Source: Chrysomallon squamiferum
Lineage: Eukaryota; Mollusca; Gastropoda; Neomphalida; Peltospiridae
Length of the DNA: 64,000 nt
NCBI GenBank assembly: GCA_012295275.1
Contig: CM022667.1
Coordinates: forward strand, 10,154,538 to 10,218,537
Reading direction: 5' to 3'
Position 1 is the first letter of the stretch. Each line of letters begins with the position of its first letter. The notes beneath the pieces are model-generated. The model was not told the origin of the DNA. It worked only from the letters and a program-made list of their open reading frames with translations, and did not search any database. The position numbers and the translations under genes were made by a program. Positions 1 through 13,199 of this stretch are shown piece by piece.

Positions 1-1
1 T

Positions 2-37
<36 letters not shown>

Positions 38-236
38 AATAATAACAACAACCACAGCAACAACCACAACAACAATAATAAAATTAATAATAATAATACT
101 ATTAATTATAATCAATTTTAAGAATAAACAACAACAAGAAACAGTCCCTAATAAGAACATTATTTTTATCTTAATTCAGTTACCTTTTTCTTGACATTCT
201 TTTTTCTGTGTTTCCCTCCATCAGTCTTTCTGACAA

Positions 237-286
<50 letters not shown>

Positions 287-379
287 TATATTATTATTAT
301 TAATATATTAATAGTGAGAATGATGATGATGATGATGATAATATTAATAATAATAATAATTATGATGATGATGATGATG

Positions 380-443
<64 letters not shown>

Positions 444-480
444 CAACAACAACAACAATAACATTCCAAGAGACAGGCAT
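1..480. repeat. Trinucleotide microsatellites
   Basis: (AAC)n at 1-36, (AAT)n at 239-281, then mixed ATG/AAT/AAC at 320-460. They surround exon 0b of copy C. Long open frames here are only repeat translations. Confidence 0.9.
184..229 (-). pseudogene. Exon 0b of a truncated paralogue at the left edge (copy C)
   Basis: Minus strand, between tgtcag and gtaact, 46 nt. In the E1-compatible frame it reads KTDGGKHRKKNVKKK. Downstream exons would lie outside the window. Its own exon 0 (1994-2050) is decayed, so the copy is likely dead at the 5' end. Confidence 0.55.
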
Positions 481-489
481 ACTTTTTTG

Positions 490-1437
490 TCATTCCGTAA
501 ATCAGTATTTGGTAGGCAGCATGGTAATGAACAGTTATTTGAGTATCAGTCACCTTTATTTCACCCATCCACCATACCGAAAGATTACAATTTCACGCCG
601 ATTTCTTGTAACCGTCACACAATGGGCCTGCCACAAGGTGTCATAGCATGCATTAAGGTGATTTTGGGCATGTTGGCTCATTCAGTAACATTAACAAACA
701 TAGTCATTCAGCAACACACACACCCACTCACAAAAGAAGAAGATATTTTATAAAATCAAACCCTTTTCTTCTTTGCCTATTACCTATGCATTCCTTTTTT
801 GACAGAGTATATTACATTTGCTTCATGAGTCCTTTTCAAAGATCAATAAACCAGATCACACTGATATATCAGTTCCAGAGGAATGGCCATATTTTTTTTA
901 ATTTTTTTTTTTTATTAACGATTCAAAACCAAATCTATTGTGCACAGTCGACTAAGAAACCTTGCTAGTAATTTATTAGCAACAGAGCTATCATTACAAA
1001 ACCCAGAACTAACTCTTGTCGTTATATATCGTCCAAACACACGAGATAAACTAACATGGTTTTTTTTTTCTTTTCTTTTCTAGTTTCTTTTTTTGTCAAA
1101 GAGCGTTACAATATAGATTTTAAAGTTTTATGTATATAAGGTTAGTAGTTATTGAAACTGAATTAAATGGTTCACTTCTCACGGTGAATACGGTATAAAA
1201 TGATTATACACATATGAAAATATCTAACATTTGTGTTGATAGCTGGTATTAATCCATATAACCTGTAGCCATCAAATAAAGTCATTTACTGAAATAAATT
1301 TGGACATATAATTTTATCCCTTTACTTTCGACTGACGTTTTTAAAGGTAGTCTATATCAGATAACAAAGTCATACTGGACAATTCTGAACTGAGTGAAGT
1401 TTTTCAAAATTGTTCTGAGAATGGAAAATATCGTTCC

Positions 1438-1440
<3 letters not shown>
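490..1440. repeat. Dispersed block shared with 46.57-47.58 kb
   Basis: Intron between exons 0 and 0b of copy C. Stretches such as taggcagcatggtaatgaac and cgtccaaacacacgagataa recur near 46.6 and 47.1 kb in copy D. No coding content seen. Confidence 0.6.

Positions 1441-1520
<80 letters not shown>
1441..1520. repeat. (ATT)n microsatellite
   Basis: About 80 bases of uninterrupted ATT triplets. The following 1521-1985 is AT-rich intron resembling 47.6-48.1 kb, with an ACAT run near 1880-1917. Confidence 0.9.
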
Positions 1521-1521
<1 letters not shown>

Positions 1522-1993
1522 TTCTAATATTAATAAAACATATCAATGGAATTAACAATCTCCAAAGAGCGAATTTTTTTTCTCATGATAGCTTTATTTT
1601 CAGCATTTTAATTTAATTTACATATTCCTGTATAAGTATGACGTTTTTGCAGTTTGAACAGTTTGAAAACAAATCATTTAATTCAATTTCTTTAGTTCAA
1701 ATTTGATAACTAAATAACTCGCATTACCTGCGTGCTCTTTTTGTGTTACATTTAACATGTTTTGTATTAATATATAAACAGAACTGAATCTAATATGTCA
1801 ATAAACAACTTTGAAATGTGAAGATTTTACAAACTAAAAAGACAAAAATATAATTTTATTTATTTTGGTTTTATACGTACACATACATACATACATACAT
1901 ACATACATACATACATGTATACATTTATATTTGCTGTGTCATAGTAACATTAGCATATAAATTATTACCAAATTCAGATTTTTTTAAACTCAC

Positions 1994-2050
1994 TTTAAAG
2001 GTGTTACAAATTAATGTGCAGACTTGAAATATTTTTCAGACTCCGGTCAA
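1994..2050 (-). pseudogene. Decayed exon 0 of copy C
   Basis: Homologous to the B2 start exon on the minus strand, but ATG is TTG, a TGA follows the GV codons, and the donor has lost bases (AAAGTGAG instead of AAGGTGAGT). Confidence 0.55.
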
Positions 2051-2319
2051 CAAGTTTTATTTTTAAATCTGAGGAAATCAAAACCGACGCTTTTCATTTA
2101 TCTTTTTTTTTTTAATTGTATTTTTTATATCACGATCGTTTCTAGCAGTTCTTTCCGTTGGTTTATTTTATAATATTCACTGTTTATATCTATATATATA
2201 TAGATAGATATTAACGACATAGAATCGCTGCTTATTTGATAATAGATCTATTGCTAACAAATTACTTACGTGTCTGTACAGAGTAATATTAGATTTGTAT
2301 AGTTAATTGTCCACAGCAA

Positions 2320-2580
2320 AGGTATACATTACATTCAACGTATACTGAAATAATACTCATTGTTCTACACCCTACAGAAACCAGATTATTGTTCCTAAAT
2401 ATTTTGTGAAGTGTGAATCGTGTAGTAAATATATACAGTTAAGTCTTTATGTCTTGAATAATTACTGTGCCATCGTGTCAGAAGAACGTTTTTATCCTAC
2501 GCCTGTACAATGTCGTTTCTGTCATGACTGATTCGGTCTGCCGCACTCACAAGAAGCTGTGAGTTCCCCTGCGTCGTATA
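2320..2580 (+). repeat. 5' block, copy at E1a of copy A
   Basis: Recurring block (ggtatacattacattc, then gtgaatcgtgtagtaaatat and a gagttc end). Lies between the divergent exon 0 relic of C and E1a of A. Flanking 2580-2780 is TACA-rich low complexity. Confidence 0.55.
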
Positions 2581-2784
2581 TTTTATATACATACATATAT
2601 ACACATGCATACACTATTACGTACGTACAGACAGACATACATGCACACATGCTTACATACGTACCAGTACAGTAATAAAGTATTCAGTAAACATACATAT
2701 ATTTTTATACACATATATTTTAAAGAAAGTATAAATACTTGACCGAAGTCTGAAAAATATTTCAAGCCTGCACAATATTATCAG

Positions 2785-2945
2785 ATTTTTAATGACCCGA
2801 TCCATGCCAGCATTGAAGTGGATCCTCTGAGTGTAAAGATAATAGATACGATGCAGTTTCAGAGACTTCGTTTTCTAAAACAACTTGGCTTGGCTTACTT
2901 TGTTTATTCTGCAGCTTCACACAATCGATTTGAACACAGCATCGG
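2785..2945 (+). pseudogene. E1a of copy A
   Basis: Open 161 nt E1 with a tcag acceptor and gtaagc donor. It reads [11 protein letters not shown] (Gly to Ala) and ends [19 protein letters not shown]-like relic follows in the intron. Confidence 0.72.
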
Positions 2946-2999
2946 GTAAGCGAACCTTTGGTAATACGGAGAAATAGTCTAAATGTATCCTACATACTT

Positions 3000-3540
3000 C
3001 CAAGCTTTTGTTCTTTTCGTTTAGTAATTGACCCGTTGTTGAGTGAAAGCCTCATAATCCTCTCTTGTATGGTTTTCTCCCAGATGGTTCCCTTCAGGTA
3101 CTCAAATACTTTATCCCTGCAGATTTCATGGAGGTGACAGTCGATGTCTATCGGTTATCTTCTGGTCTGTTACGTGTCCTGCCCAGGTCCACTTCAATCT
3201 TTTAATCTATACAGTCACATCTTTAACCATCTTCTCTTTTACCATTATGTTTGGTTTTCGGTCTCCATAGCTGATGGTCAATGTACTCGATTCCATCTTT
3301 GTTTCTGAAAAGCTGGGTTGTTATTTTGCTTAACTGACAGCTGCGAAGTTGGAAATAGGATGAGTTGTAGATTTGTCTATTCAACCAGGTTCCAAGATTT
3401 CTCGTGGTGCTTGCTTCGCAAATGCGATCCAGCCGATCAACATTCTTCTGTGAATCTCCTTGTCTTGGTTTTTGTCTCTGTTCCAGTAAAATACAGCTTT
3501 CAGTGCTGTCTATCGGGGTAAAGTGGTAACATTCAAAATG
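3000..3540 (-). mobile_element. LINE-like 3' relic
   Basis: Its inverted copy is at 44.22-44.70 kb. Translated, that copy gives KWTWAGHV preceded by a Lys-rich stretch, a pattern seen near the C-terminus of many non-LTR reverse transcriptases. Stops break the frame. The shared position next to an E1 copy dates insertion before the duplication. Confidence 0.5.
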
Positions 3541-3654
3541 TTTGTTATGAAGGATGATAAGTCAGTCAAAATGAGTATTACATTATTTCCTGTACCACTG
3601 TATGAAGACTTTAGAGGCCTCACTGTACTACTATCTCAAGTAATCAAATGAAGA

Positions 3655-3960
3655 GTGTTGTTGTTGCTGTTGTTGTTGTTGTTGTTGTTATTATTATCAT
3701 TGCTGTTGTATTTATTATTATTAATAGTAGTAGTAGTATTACTTAAATGATTAATTTAATAATTTATTACTATTATTATTAAAATTAATTAATTGTCTAA
3801 TTTATTTATTTATTATTTTATTTATTTATTTAAATCTATTTTGTAGTGTATATCGTCTGGCTAGGGTTTTTATACAGACATTAATGGACATTAATTTTTA
3901 TTTAGAGATATATATTATATATATATCATAGTAACATTAGTATATAAATTAACACCAAAT
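3655..3960. repeat. Low-complexity TTG/ATT tract
   Basis: Runs of TTG, ATT and TTTA repeats. No gene or conserved element seen. Confidence 0.8.
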
Positions 3961-3986
3961 CAAAATATATATTTGTTTTCACTTAC

Positions 3987-4040
3987 CTTAAAGATATCAC
4001 AAATTAATGTGCAGGAATTATTTTTCGGACTCCGCTCAAC
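3987..4040 (-). pseudogene. Third exon-0 relic
   Basis: Minus-strand homologue of exon 0 with a gtaagt donor but no ATG and several substitutions. It sits with a 5' block between E1a and E1b of copy A, showing that the whole 5' unit was duplicated here. Confidence 0.5.
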
Positions 4041-4188
4041 ACGTTTTACTTGTACTGAGAGTAAGTCTTTTCAATTTAAGGAAACCGAAACTTACATCAT
4101 AAAAGTTTCCTCGTTTTTTATTATAATGTTATTCACTGCTCACGGCAACTATTATAAACACACATACACACACACACACAGATAGCTA

Positions 4189-4802
<614 letters not shown>

Positions 4803-5300
4803 TACTTTCCCGTACGCCGGATTTAAACATACATTGCTTTTTCGTTTCTTTCTTTCTTTGCTGTCGTTTTTCTTTTCTCTTTTTTCTTTTTTCTTGTTTT
4901 TAAATTTTCTTTCTTCATTTTTTTCTTCTTTTATTATCAGGAATATTTATTTTATGTATCTAGCGGTACTTTCTGTGGTTTCGGAAATTTGTTATCTGAC
5001 GATAAATAATGTTGTTTTATTTTACAACTTTCACCTCATATATTAACGAGAGTGAATGGCTGCTTATTTAATAATTGCTCTATTGTTAACATATTTTTTC
5101 ACTTGATTGTGCGCAGTAACGTTAGTTTTTGTCCACACCCTGGGATTTACATGCGTTTCCATTGAAATAACAATCACCTACCTACACCCCACTGACACCA
5201 GGTTATAGTTTCTTGATCTTTTGTAAAGTATGAATCGTGTTGAAAACATTTAGCTAAGTCTTTATCTCTTTTATTCAGTGACACAAATAATCTTTCATAA
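4803..5300 (+). repeat. 5' block downstream of GATA tract
   Basis: Begins tttcccgtacgccggattta and contains gagagtgaatggctgcttat and cagtaacgttagtttttgtc. The same order follows GATA/GACA tracts at 33.5, 34.7 and 49.1 kb. No coding frame. Confidence 0.6.
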
Positions 5301-5399
5301 ACACTATTACACACTGTCAAATGAACAGGCTATTCAGAGTCACTACATACATAGATTAAAAAAGTAAAATGTATAAATACATGTACATACACATTTCAG

Positions 5400-5560
5400 A
5401 TTTTTAACGACTCTATCCATGGCAGCATTGAAGTGGATCCTCTGAGTGTAAAGATAATAGATACAGTTCAGTTTCAGAGACTTCGTTTTCTAAAACAACT
5501 CGGTTTGGCTTACTTTCTTTATCCTGCAGCATCACATAATCGATTTGAACACAGCATCGT
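5400..5560 (+). pseudogene. E1b of copy A
   Basis: Open 161 nt E1 with a ttcag acceptor. Last base changed (GG to GT before gtaact), making the final codon Val rather than Gly. Reads [11 protein letters not shown]. Confidence 0.7.
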
Positions 5561-5657
5561 GTAACTTATTTTTATATATTTAAAGTTTACCTTTAGTGAT
5601 AAGCAGAAATATTCTAAATATATTTTAAATTCTTCCAAATTATAGTTTTCTTCGCTA

Positions 5658-5760
<103 letters not shown>

Positions 5761-6052
5761 ATTCCTGTTGTTGTTATTATTACTTCTCAGATTTGAAGGA
5801 GGCAGAAACAGCGGAAAGCGAGCCAAGAAAAAGATGAATGAATTAAGATGCTAAAAATGTTTTCTTATTTCGGGATGCTTCTTGATGTCGATATTGTTTT
5901 TTGTTTATTTATGTTGTAATTTATTATTTTTGTAAAGATTCAGCAATTATTGACAATGACAAATCTCAAACTTATCTTTCATATATTTTGAAGAAAGTAT
6001 ACTGACTTGACCGGAGTCGGAAAAATATTTCAAGCCTGCACATTAATTTCAG

Positions 6053-6213
6053 ATTTTTAATGACCCGATCCATGGCAGCACTGAAGTGGATCCTCTGAGT
6101 GTAAAGATAATAGATACGATGCAGTTTCAGAGACTTCGTTTTCTAAAACAACTTGGTTTGACTTACTTTCTTTATCCTGCAGCTTCACATAGTCGATTTG
6201 AACACAGCATTGG
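6053..6213 (+). pseudogene. E1c of copy A
   Basis: Open 161 nt E1 with a ttcag acceptor and gtaagt donor. Reads HGSTEVD and [11 protein letters not shown] (Asn to Ser before the Arg). A plus-strand relic of exon 0 (about 6004-6045) abuts its acceptor. Confidence 0.72.
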
Positions 6214-6420
6214 GTAAGTTTATTTATCTTATTTAAAGTATACCTTTGGTGACAAGGAGAAATAGTCTAAATATATTCTAAATACTTCCAAGTTAGATGT
6301 TTTTCCTTTATTAATTTTTAATTAGTATTGGTTTTAATATTAATATTTCTATGCAAGCAGGTGGTCATCGCGTAAAGTTTATTTTAGTATAGTCAGACAA
6401 TATTCAGTATCAATTGTTTG

Positions 6421-6421
6421 C

Positions 6422-6498
<77 letters not shown>

Positions 6499-6579
6499 CG
6501 TCTATCTAATCAATCTATCTATCTATCATTTATATTATTCTTATTATTTTGCTCTCTCTCTCTCTATCTCTCTCTCACA

Positions 6580-6643
<64 letters not shown>
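6421..6643. repeat. (TCTA)n, (CT)n and (ATT)n cluster
   Basis: TCTA tetramers at 6421-6526, a short CT run, and ATT triplets at 6579-6642, in the intron between E1c and E2 of copy A. Confidence 0.9.
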
Positions 6644-7250
6644 GTATTGTTAGTAGTAGTAATAGTTATAGTAGCAATAGTAGTGGGTAGCTGAAATTAA
6701 TTAATTTGTTCATTTATTTATTTGTTTGTTTGTTTGAGTGATTGTTGTTCTTGTTGCTTATTTATTGATGTACATTTTAAATTTATTTTGTAGTGTTTAT
6801 CATCTGGCTGGTGAGATTGTTCAGACATTAATGGACAAACAGAAAGAACTGAATATAAGTGAGAAAGATAAACTTTGTGTGCAAATCGCTGGACTTTGTC
6901 ACGACCTGGTTAATACTTTGTGTAGTCTTTTTTCTTTTCAATTTCTTTCTTTCTTTTTATTTATTTATTCTAGAAAAAGAAATTAAACGAGATTTAACTT
7001 GATAAATAAGAATTTTTAAAATATTGCTTTTATTCTAAATCTAAATTTATTATTAAGTTTGCTATATCTATTTATTTGATCATTTCTGGTATTTTGCCAG
7101 ACCAAATTATCAGATATTATTAAAATAAAAATTACTTTTTTGATTGCAGGACATGGACCATATTCACATGTGTTTGATAATCAGTTCATTCCCAGGATAC
7201 GACCAGAGAAATCAGGATGGAGTGTGAGTTTTGTTCATCTTTAAATCTCA

Positions 7251-7318
<68 letters not shown>

Positions 7319-7465
7319 CAACAACAACAACAACAATAATAATAACAATAGTAATAATAATGGTAACAACAACAATAACAATAATAACAATAATAATAAT
7401 AATAGTAATAATAATAATGACAATAACAATAAAAGTAACAACAACAACAACAATAATAATAAGTT
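7251..7465. repeat. AAT/AAC microsatellite
   Basis: Intronic triplets after E3 of copy A; poly-Ile and poly-Leu frames here are spurious. Confidence 0.9.
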
Positions 7466-7505
7466 GTTTATCATGCATGGTTCGATATAGGTTTCCACCT
7501 CAAAC

Positions 7506-7736
7506 AATTTATTTATTTATTCATGTATTCAATCATTTATTTATTATTTATTATCGATAAAAAGTTTGCATTCAAAATAAATGTCATTTTCAGAAGAAAC
7601 AAAAATTGATAACAATCTGCAATTTATTTATTTATTCATGTATTCAATCATTTATTTATTATTTATTATCGATAAAAAGTTTGCATTCAAAATAAATGTC
7701 ATTTTCAGAAGAAACGAAAATTGATAACAATCTGCA
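7506..7736 (+). repeat. Tandem duplication of about 115 bases
   Basis: Two near-identical units (7506-7620 and 7621-7736), each ending aattgataacaatctgca. They lie in the E3-E4 intron of copy A. Copy E has one diverged unit near 55470-55660. Confidence 0.8.
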
Positions 7737-10700
7737 CTTTCTCTTCCAATATTTCATGAAAAGCATGCTAAATAACTTGTACGGAAAATATTTGAAGTCT
7801 TTCTTTTTCTTTTTGATGGCTTGCTAAATCGTAATACAGTCTAATTGTTTGGATACATTTTATTTTAAAATGATAGCCCTGATTTAGATCTGTAATAATG
7901 TTTTATCAGAAAGGTAATCTATGACTGCATTTGATAAATATTCTTTCTCATCTGTTTTCTTTGTCATCATGTTTTTATTCAGCACGAGGAAGTTACAGAA
8001 AATATATTTGACTATTTTATTGAAGAAAACAAACTTGATCCAGGATTTAAAAAAGAAGGACTGAACGAAAAGGACAAAAATTTCATAAAACTGCTGACGA
8101 AGGGACTCCCTGACAATATGTCAAAACAGGTGAGACATTAACATGCCTCTATAACTAGGGAATTGTTCTGAATGTTTAGTACCAACTGAAATAATATAAC
8201 ATAAAAGAAAATTATGTAATTATAGTTTACAAACTTGTTGAGATATTTCTATTCAACATACTATTCCGCTGACTATCAGTTCACTCTGACAATCTATGAT
8301 TTCCTTTCTCTTTTTGTTGTTATTCTCCTGTTTGTTTATTTTATTTATTTATTTATTTTTTTACTTTTTTAATTCTTTATTTTTCCCCCCCTCAGGACTG
8401 GGAAAACATTGGCAGGGATGAAAGCAAACATTTTCTGTTTGAGGTGAAACTGATATTATTTTTGACTAAAACTGCTGTATTTGTATAAATGTTATGTTTA
8501 TTATTGCTGTACATCGAAGACTAACTGAAATTTTCTAAACAGTAGTATTTGCTGTTTTCATAAACGGAATAAAACATTGTCATTTCTCAAGTACTTTTAC
8601 AACAATAACAACAACAACAATAAAAAGAAAAAACAAAAAGAAACAAGAACAAAAAACAAAACAAGAAAAAACAAGAAAACAAATAAACAAAAAAAAAAAC
8701 ACAAAAACCCCCAACAATTAAGCTACCAAAATGAAAGGGAAATAATAAAAAATTTTAATATGAAAATTTTGCATTTACTTTTTATTATGTTAGTACCAAC
8801 AGAAACCCAAAAGCCATTTCATTTACTGTTATAATCGTTATTTATAAAATGAAACAAACATTTATTAATAAAAAAGTTTGGCGATAAAATAAATCGTTCA
8901 TAGAAATGAGGCTTCTGTTTCCTCTGATTTTAATCACTTTTTATTATTGTTATTACTATTATTATTATTATTATTATTATTACTATTACTACTATTAGTA
9001 TTATTACTATTATTACTGTTATTATTATTTTTGTTGTTGTTGTTATTTTTGTTGTTATTGTTGTTGTTCTGGTTGTGAAATGTTGTAATAAATAAAACAC
9101 GGAAACTGCTCATTACCACTTTAACACATTTGATTTTAAAATCATGTTTTTCAGATAGTTGCAAATAAAAGTAACGGGACAGATGTAGACAAGTGGGATT
9201 ATTTCGCACGAGACAGCTACATGCTCGGTTTTCAAAACAACTTCAATCATATTCGCTACATGTAGTTTGCCAAAGTTCTGAAAGCTGAAGATGGGCGATA
9301 TCACATTTGTATGAGAGATAACGTGAAAAAATATTCATATCATCATGTTCATTATGATCATCATCATCTTCTTTTTTCTTCTTTTTCTTATTAGTATTCT
9401 TTTTCCTGGTCATCATCATCAGTAATATCATTTACATCACCAGCCTGTAGTCAATAAAGTGAATCATATACATAAAGGCATCATTAAACAAAGAGTTTGA
9501 TTTGGAATTTATATAGTGATTATTTTTCATATATATTTTTATTTGAATTTCATTTTTAGAAAAATGAATTTTAAAATATTTGTTTTTCTTGCAGCCAGTT
9601 TCACCTAGTTTTGTATTATGAAAATCATTTTTATCCATACCATTTCTGTTTGTACCAGTCATGAAATTAATGTTAGAAACATATTCTGTGAAATTGCTAG
9701 GGAATCAAACACAGTGAATCTGAGATTATATGTTAATAGCAGCTTTCAGTTTGATTAGTTTTCGAGTTTTTACTCAAACTACAGTTGGACTTTAAATCAA
9801 TCCTTCAAGGTCGGAAGTAGAAAAATATTTCTGTTAATGTATATGAGGATTTCAAAGGAGTTAATTTCATCTATTATATTGGCTGAACTGTAGATTAGTC
9901 GTCAGACCAGAGTACCACAGAATTATTTGTCTTCATTTCAGTACTGGACAGTTTTTTTTCTCATTTAGCAAAACGTATGATACGTGTTTTCCTTCTATTA
10001 TTGATAACATATGTTTCAGATTTCTTGGTATTTGATATGTTTGTATGTGGGTGTTGGTCTATATGCACAGGTAGTATTTGTCTTATAGATATGTTTTATA
10101 TTGCATTTTCTATTTGACGTCAGCAAATATATATATTTCCTCTTAATATTTTGAGTGCAGATCTGTATGGAAGTTATCTACCTTTGTATGTTTAGGTTTT
10201 GTTCCTCATTTTCGACGTGGTCCTCAATCTTATGTGTCAGTTGTAACTGTAAATATAATGTGATGAGTTTGTCATTAAACATAATATTTCCTTCTTTCTT
10301 CTTTGTTTCCTTTCTTCCATCTTTCCTTCCAATATACTCTATAATGTAAAATTATTGAAAGCTTGTTATTTACTTCTTTGTTATTCTTCCTGAGACTTCA
10401 TTGCTCAAAATAAACCACACGGCAATAAAATAAATAAACAAATAAATAAATAAATAAATAAAAATAAGAATTACACTACTAATTTAATTTTATCATTATT
10501 ACATTTTGCGAAATTTATTTAGTTATTTACTTATTTAATTTTGTTTTATTTTATTTCATTTATTTTACTTTACTTTTGTTTCTTTATTTTTTAATTCATT
10601 TATTCATTTATATAGGTTTCTCGCCTGCTACCAGAACACTTTTCAGAACGTATTATCTGTTTTCTGTAAAGATAACGATGAAGAGAAACAAAGAAATGTT

Positions 10701-11117
10701 TTTAGCTACTTTTAAAAAATCTGTAAAGAAACTGGAATTGACAAATAAACATATGAATAAAAAAAAAAAATAATGATAACAATAATAATAAAGATTATGT
10801 AACATTTTTGAAGATAAATCTTTTATATATTTATCTACATAAAAAAAAAATAATAATTTAAAGTCACTAATATATAAGTATTTTCTTTTTTTTCCCCCAG
10901 TATTTAATGGATTAGTTTATTGTGGATATATATTTTAAATTTATTATTAATTTTTTTTTTTAATTTTTCTCAAAAATATTTATTAGCCTTGTGGTATACT
11001 TTCTCCTCTCTTTATTTTCTTTGAAATTCTTTGTTCTGTGCAAATAAATGTATTCTTATTTTTACAGAGCCCAAATGTTTCATTAATGGAACAAGCAGTT
11101 CAAGTACTATGGAATAA

Positions 11118-11440
11118 ATTCAAAGAAAAAAGCAATGTTTTTTAATATTAAATGAAGTTTTTAAAAGGGACAGCTGAACTAATCTTAACTTTTTAATAAG
11201 GTTTCTTCGCTAACGAAACATTTGATGCCTTTATTTTATTCTAGTTACCTTTTGATTTGTTATAATTTATACTTTGCATTGTGATAACAAATCCCTTTAT
11301 TTCATTATCCTTTTGCATTTATTTGTGATAATTTGCATTTTATTTTATTCCCATTTCATTTATATTTGTGATAATTTACACTTTCCATCTGATAATAAAT
11401 TCCTTTATTTGATTATATTTTGACTTTTATTTTTATATTT
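11118..11440 (+). repeat. 3'-flanking minisatellite of copy A
   Basis: Degenerate repeats built from tttgtgataatttgcatttt and ataacaaattcctttatttg. Homologous arrays follow E (61.9-62.2 kb), B1, B2 and D. Confidence 0.65.
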
Positions 11441-11492
11441 GCACGTTTCTCTAACGAAATAATTGATGCTGTTATTTTATTACGACGAATGG

Positions 11493-11497
<5 letters not shown>

Positions 11498-11549
<52 letters not shown>
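11498..11549. repeat. (TA)n microsatellite
   Basis: About 50 bases of alternating TA. Confidence 0.95.
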
Positions 11550-11558
<9 letters not shown>

Positions 11559-11689
11559 CATACACACATACATATATACATACATACAATGTAAAGAATA
11601 CCTGTCTTCAGTTCAGTACTGGGCAGTTTCATTTCTCTTTTAACAAATGTTATGGGTACGTACTTTCCTATCGTGGAAAATAGGTATGA

Positions 11690-12090
11690 AATTTGTGTGA
11701 GTGCGCTGCAAATACGTACAACGCTACGTGTCGTATAGGGACACGTGCGCAGCCGAGCAAATGTCTCCGTACATCGCACGCGTCCACTCATCGGTAATGG
11801 TGGATGATCAGTCCACTCCTCCTGCGCCCTCTCATCCTAGCATCATCAGCTTTCTCTTCTTTTACCTGTGAGGGCAGGCTCCCATCGATCACTGACCACG
11901 TTACAGAGTTGGTGACATCGTCCATCGTCAGCAAGGGCACCCTCATCTAACGCATCGTCGTACGCTGGTCCTTCTGGCTGCTTCACCAATAACGTCTTGA
12001 CGAGTCATCACCATCGCCACAAACCAAGACTGCGTTTGGTGATACACACTCTGAAGGTTGTCTCCGACACACTGTTCCACGCCAAGTGCA
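11690..12090. other. GC-rich island of unknown origin
   Basis: About 400 bases visibly richer in G, C and CpG than anything nearby, for example acacgtgcgcagccgagc and cgcacgcgtccactcatcgg. No long open frame and no family recognised. It could be a fragment of a transposon or an unannotated RNA gene or exon. Confidence 0.45.
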
Positions 12091-12200
12091 AAATATTTGA
12101 AATAACATAAAAATTATTTATTGCTACCTATATATATATATGTATTTTTTTTCTTCTATTACGTTTCTTGGGGAGCTGTGTAAGAATGGGAAATATAGTA
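12088..12200 (+). repeat. Dispersed element, inverted copy at 63.82-63.96 kb
   Basis: cttggggagctgtgtaagaa and gcaaaatatttgaaataaca both recur in reverse orientation near the right end of the window. Probably a short interspersed element; class not recognised. Confidence 0.55.
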
Positions 12201-12267
12201 GTGAATTTCTTAGATGAGGATTCTTCCTGACTTATAAAATAAGGCTTTTAGTAAGAGAAATGTATAT

Positions 12268-12373
12268 ACAATTATTATTATTATTATTATTAATATTATT
12301 ATTATTATTAATTGTAATATTTCAACACGATATTAGGTTTTCGGTGACCCTAATATCGTGTTAAAATATTACA

Positions 12374-12407
<34 letters not shown>

Positions 12408-12408
12408 T
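12268..12408. repeat. Long near-perfect palindrome
   Basis: Arms at 12310-12337 and 12349-12376 (aattgtaatatttcaacacg against its complement, one mismatch) around a short gttttcggtga loop. They are extended outwards by ATT triplets facing AAT triplets, so nearly 140 bases can fold into one hairpin. Confidence 0.85.
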
Positions 12409-12782
12409 CCTTTAGAATTATTTAGTAATTATGTTTTATTATTATATTTAAAAATGCAGTTTTCCAATTATCTCCCTGAAAATTTAATTCCTTCATCTTT
12501 TAAATTTCACTTGTGACACTGACAGTCTAATGTGGATGTTTTTGTCAATAAGAACATGAGGAAAAATGTATATACAGAGTAGTATACACAAACAACTTAC
12601 ATTTGTTTTTTCTTTTTTAATCATCAAAAAAGCCATGTGGCAGAGAGGGGGAAAAAAAAAGATTAATAATTCACAAAATACAATCTAATTAAATTTATGT
12701 CGTAAAAATGAATGAACATTGGTAGATCATAAAACTTTGCTTTGAGTAGAGCCTTAATGTTATTTATAATTAAGATCCCGCT

Positions 12783-12820
<38 letters not shown>

Positions 12821-13130
12821 CGCGCGTGTCCACATAATTTCATAACGTATGGATAACTAATATTTGTTAGTGTTTGATTATAAATCTGCACAAATAATCA
12901 CTTAAATAGTCATTTTATTTTAATATATAAAGTTTAGTAAATTATTCATTGAATATTTTAACGTTGTTTTTAATGTATTTTATTTTTTTACAGAAGTTGT
13001 AACATGAGTGTGTATGAAACAGATTGAGGTATTCTCCACATGATATGAGAAAAACACAAAAAAACATAAATAAAAAATACCAAGATACAGCAAACCTAAG
13101 GATTTATTCATGTTACAGGGAAAAGTGAAA
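12409..13130. other. Intergenic, no gene seen
   Basis: AT-rich sequence with a (TG)n tract at 12785-12817. The end from about 13040 matches 35.8-35.9 kb (ccaagatacagcaaacctaa), part of the shared 3' region of B1 and D. Confidence 0.6.
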
Positions 13131-13199
13131 TTATGAATCAGTAAATCAAATAAAACAAAAACATTAAAGTTTAAACAATATCATAAATAAGTAATCAAG

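Noticed and set aside
166-646. Poly-Ile, poly-Leu and poly-Tyr frames
   Set aside because: ATT/AAT triplet repeats. Only the 46-base exon 0b relic at 184-229 was kept.
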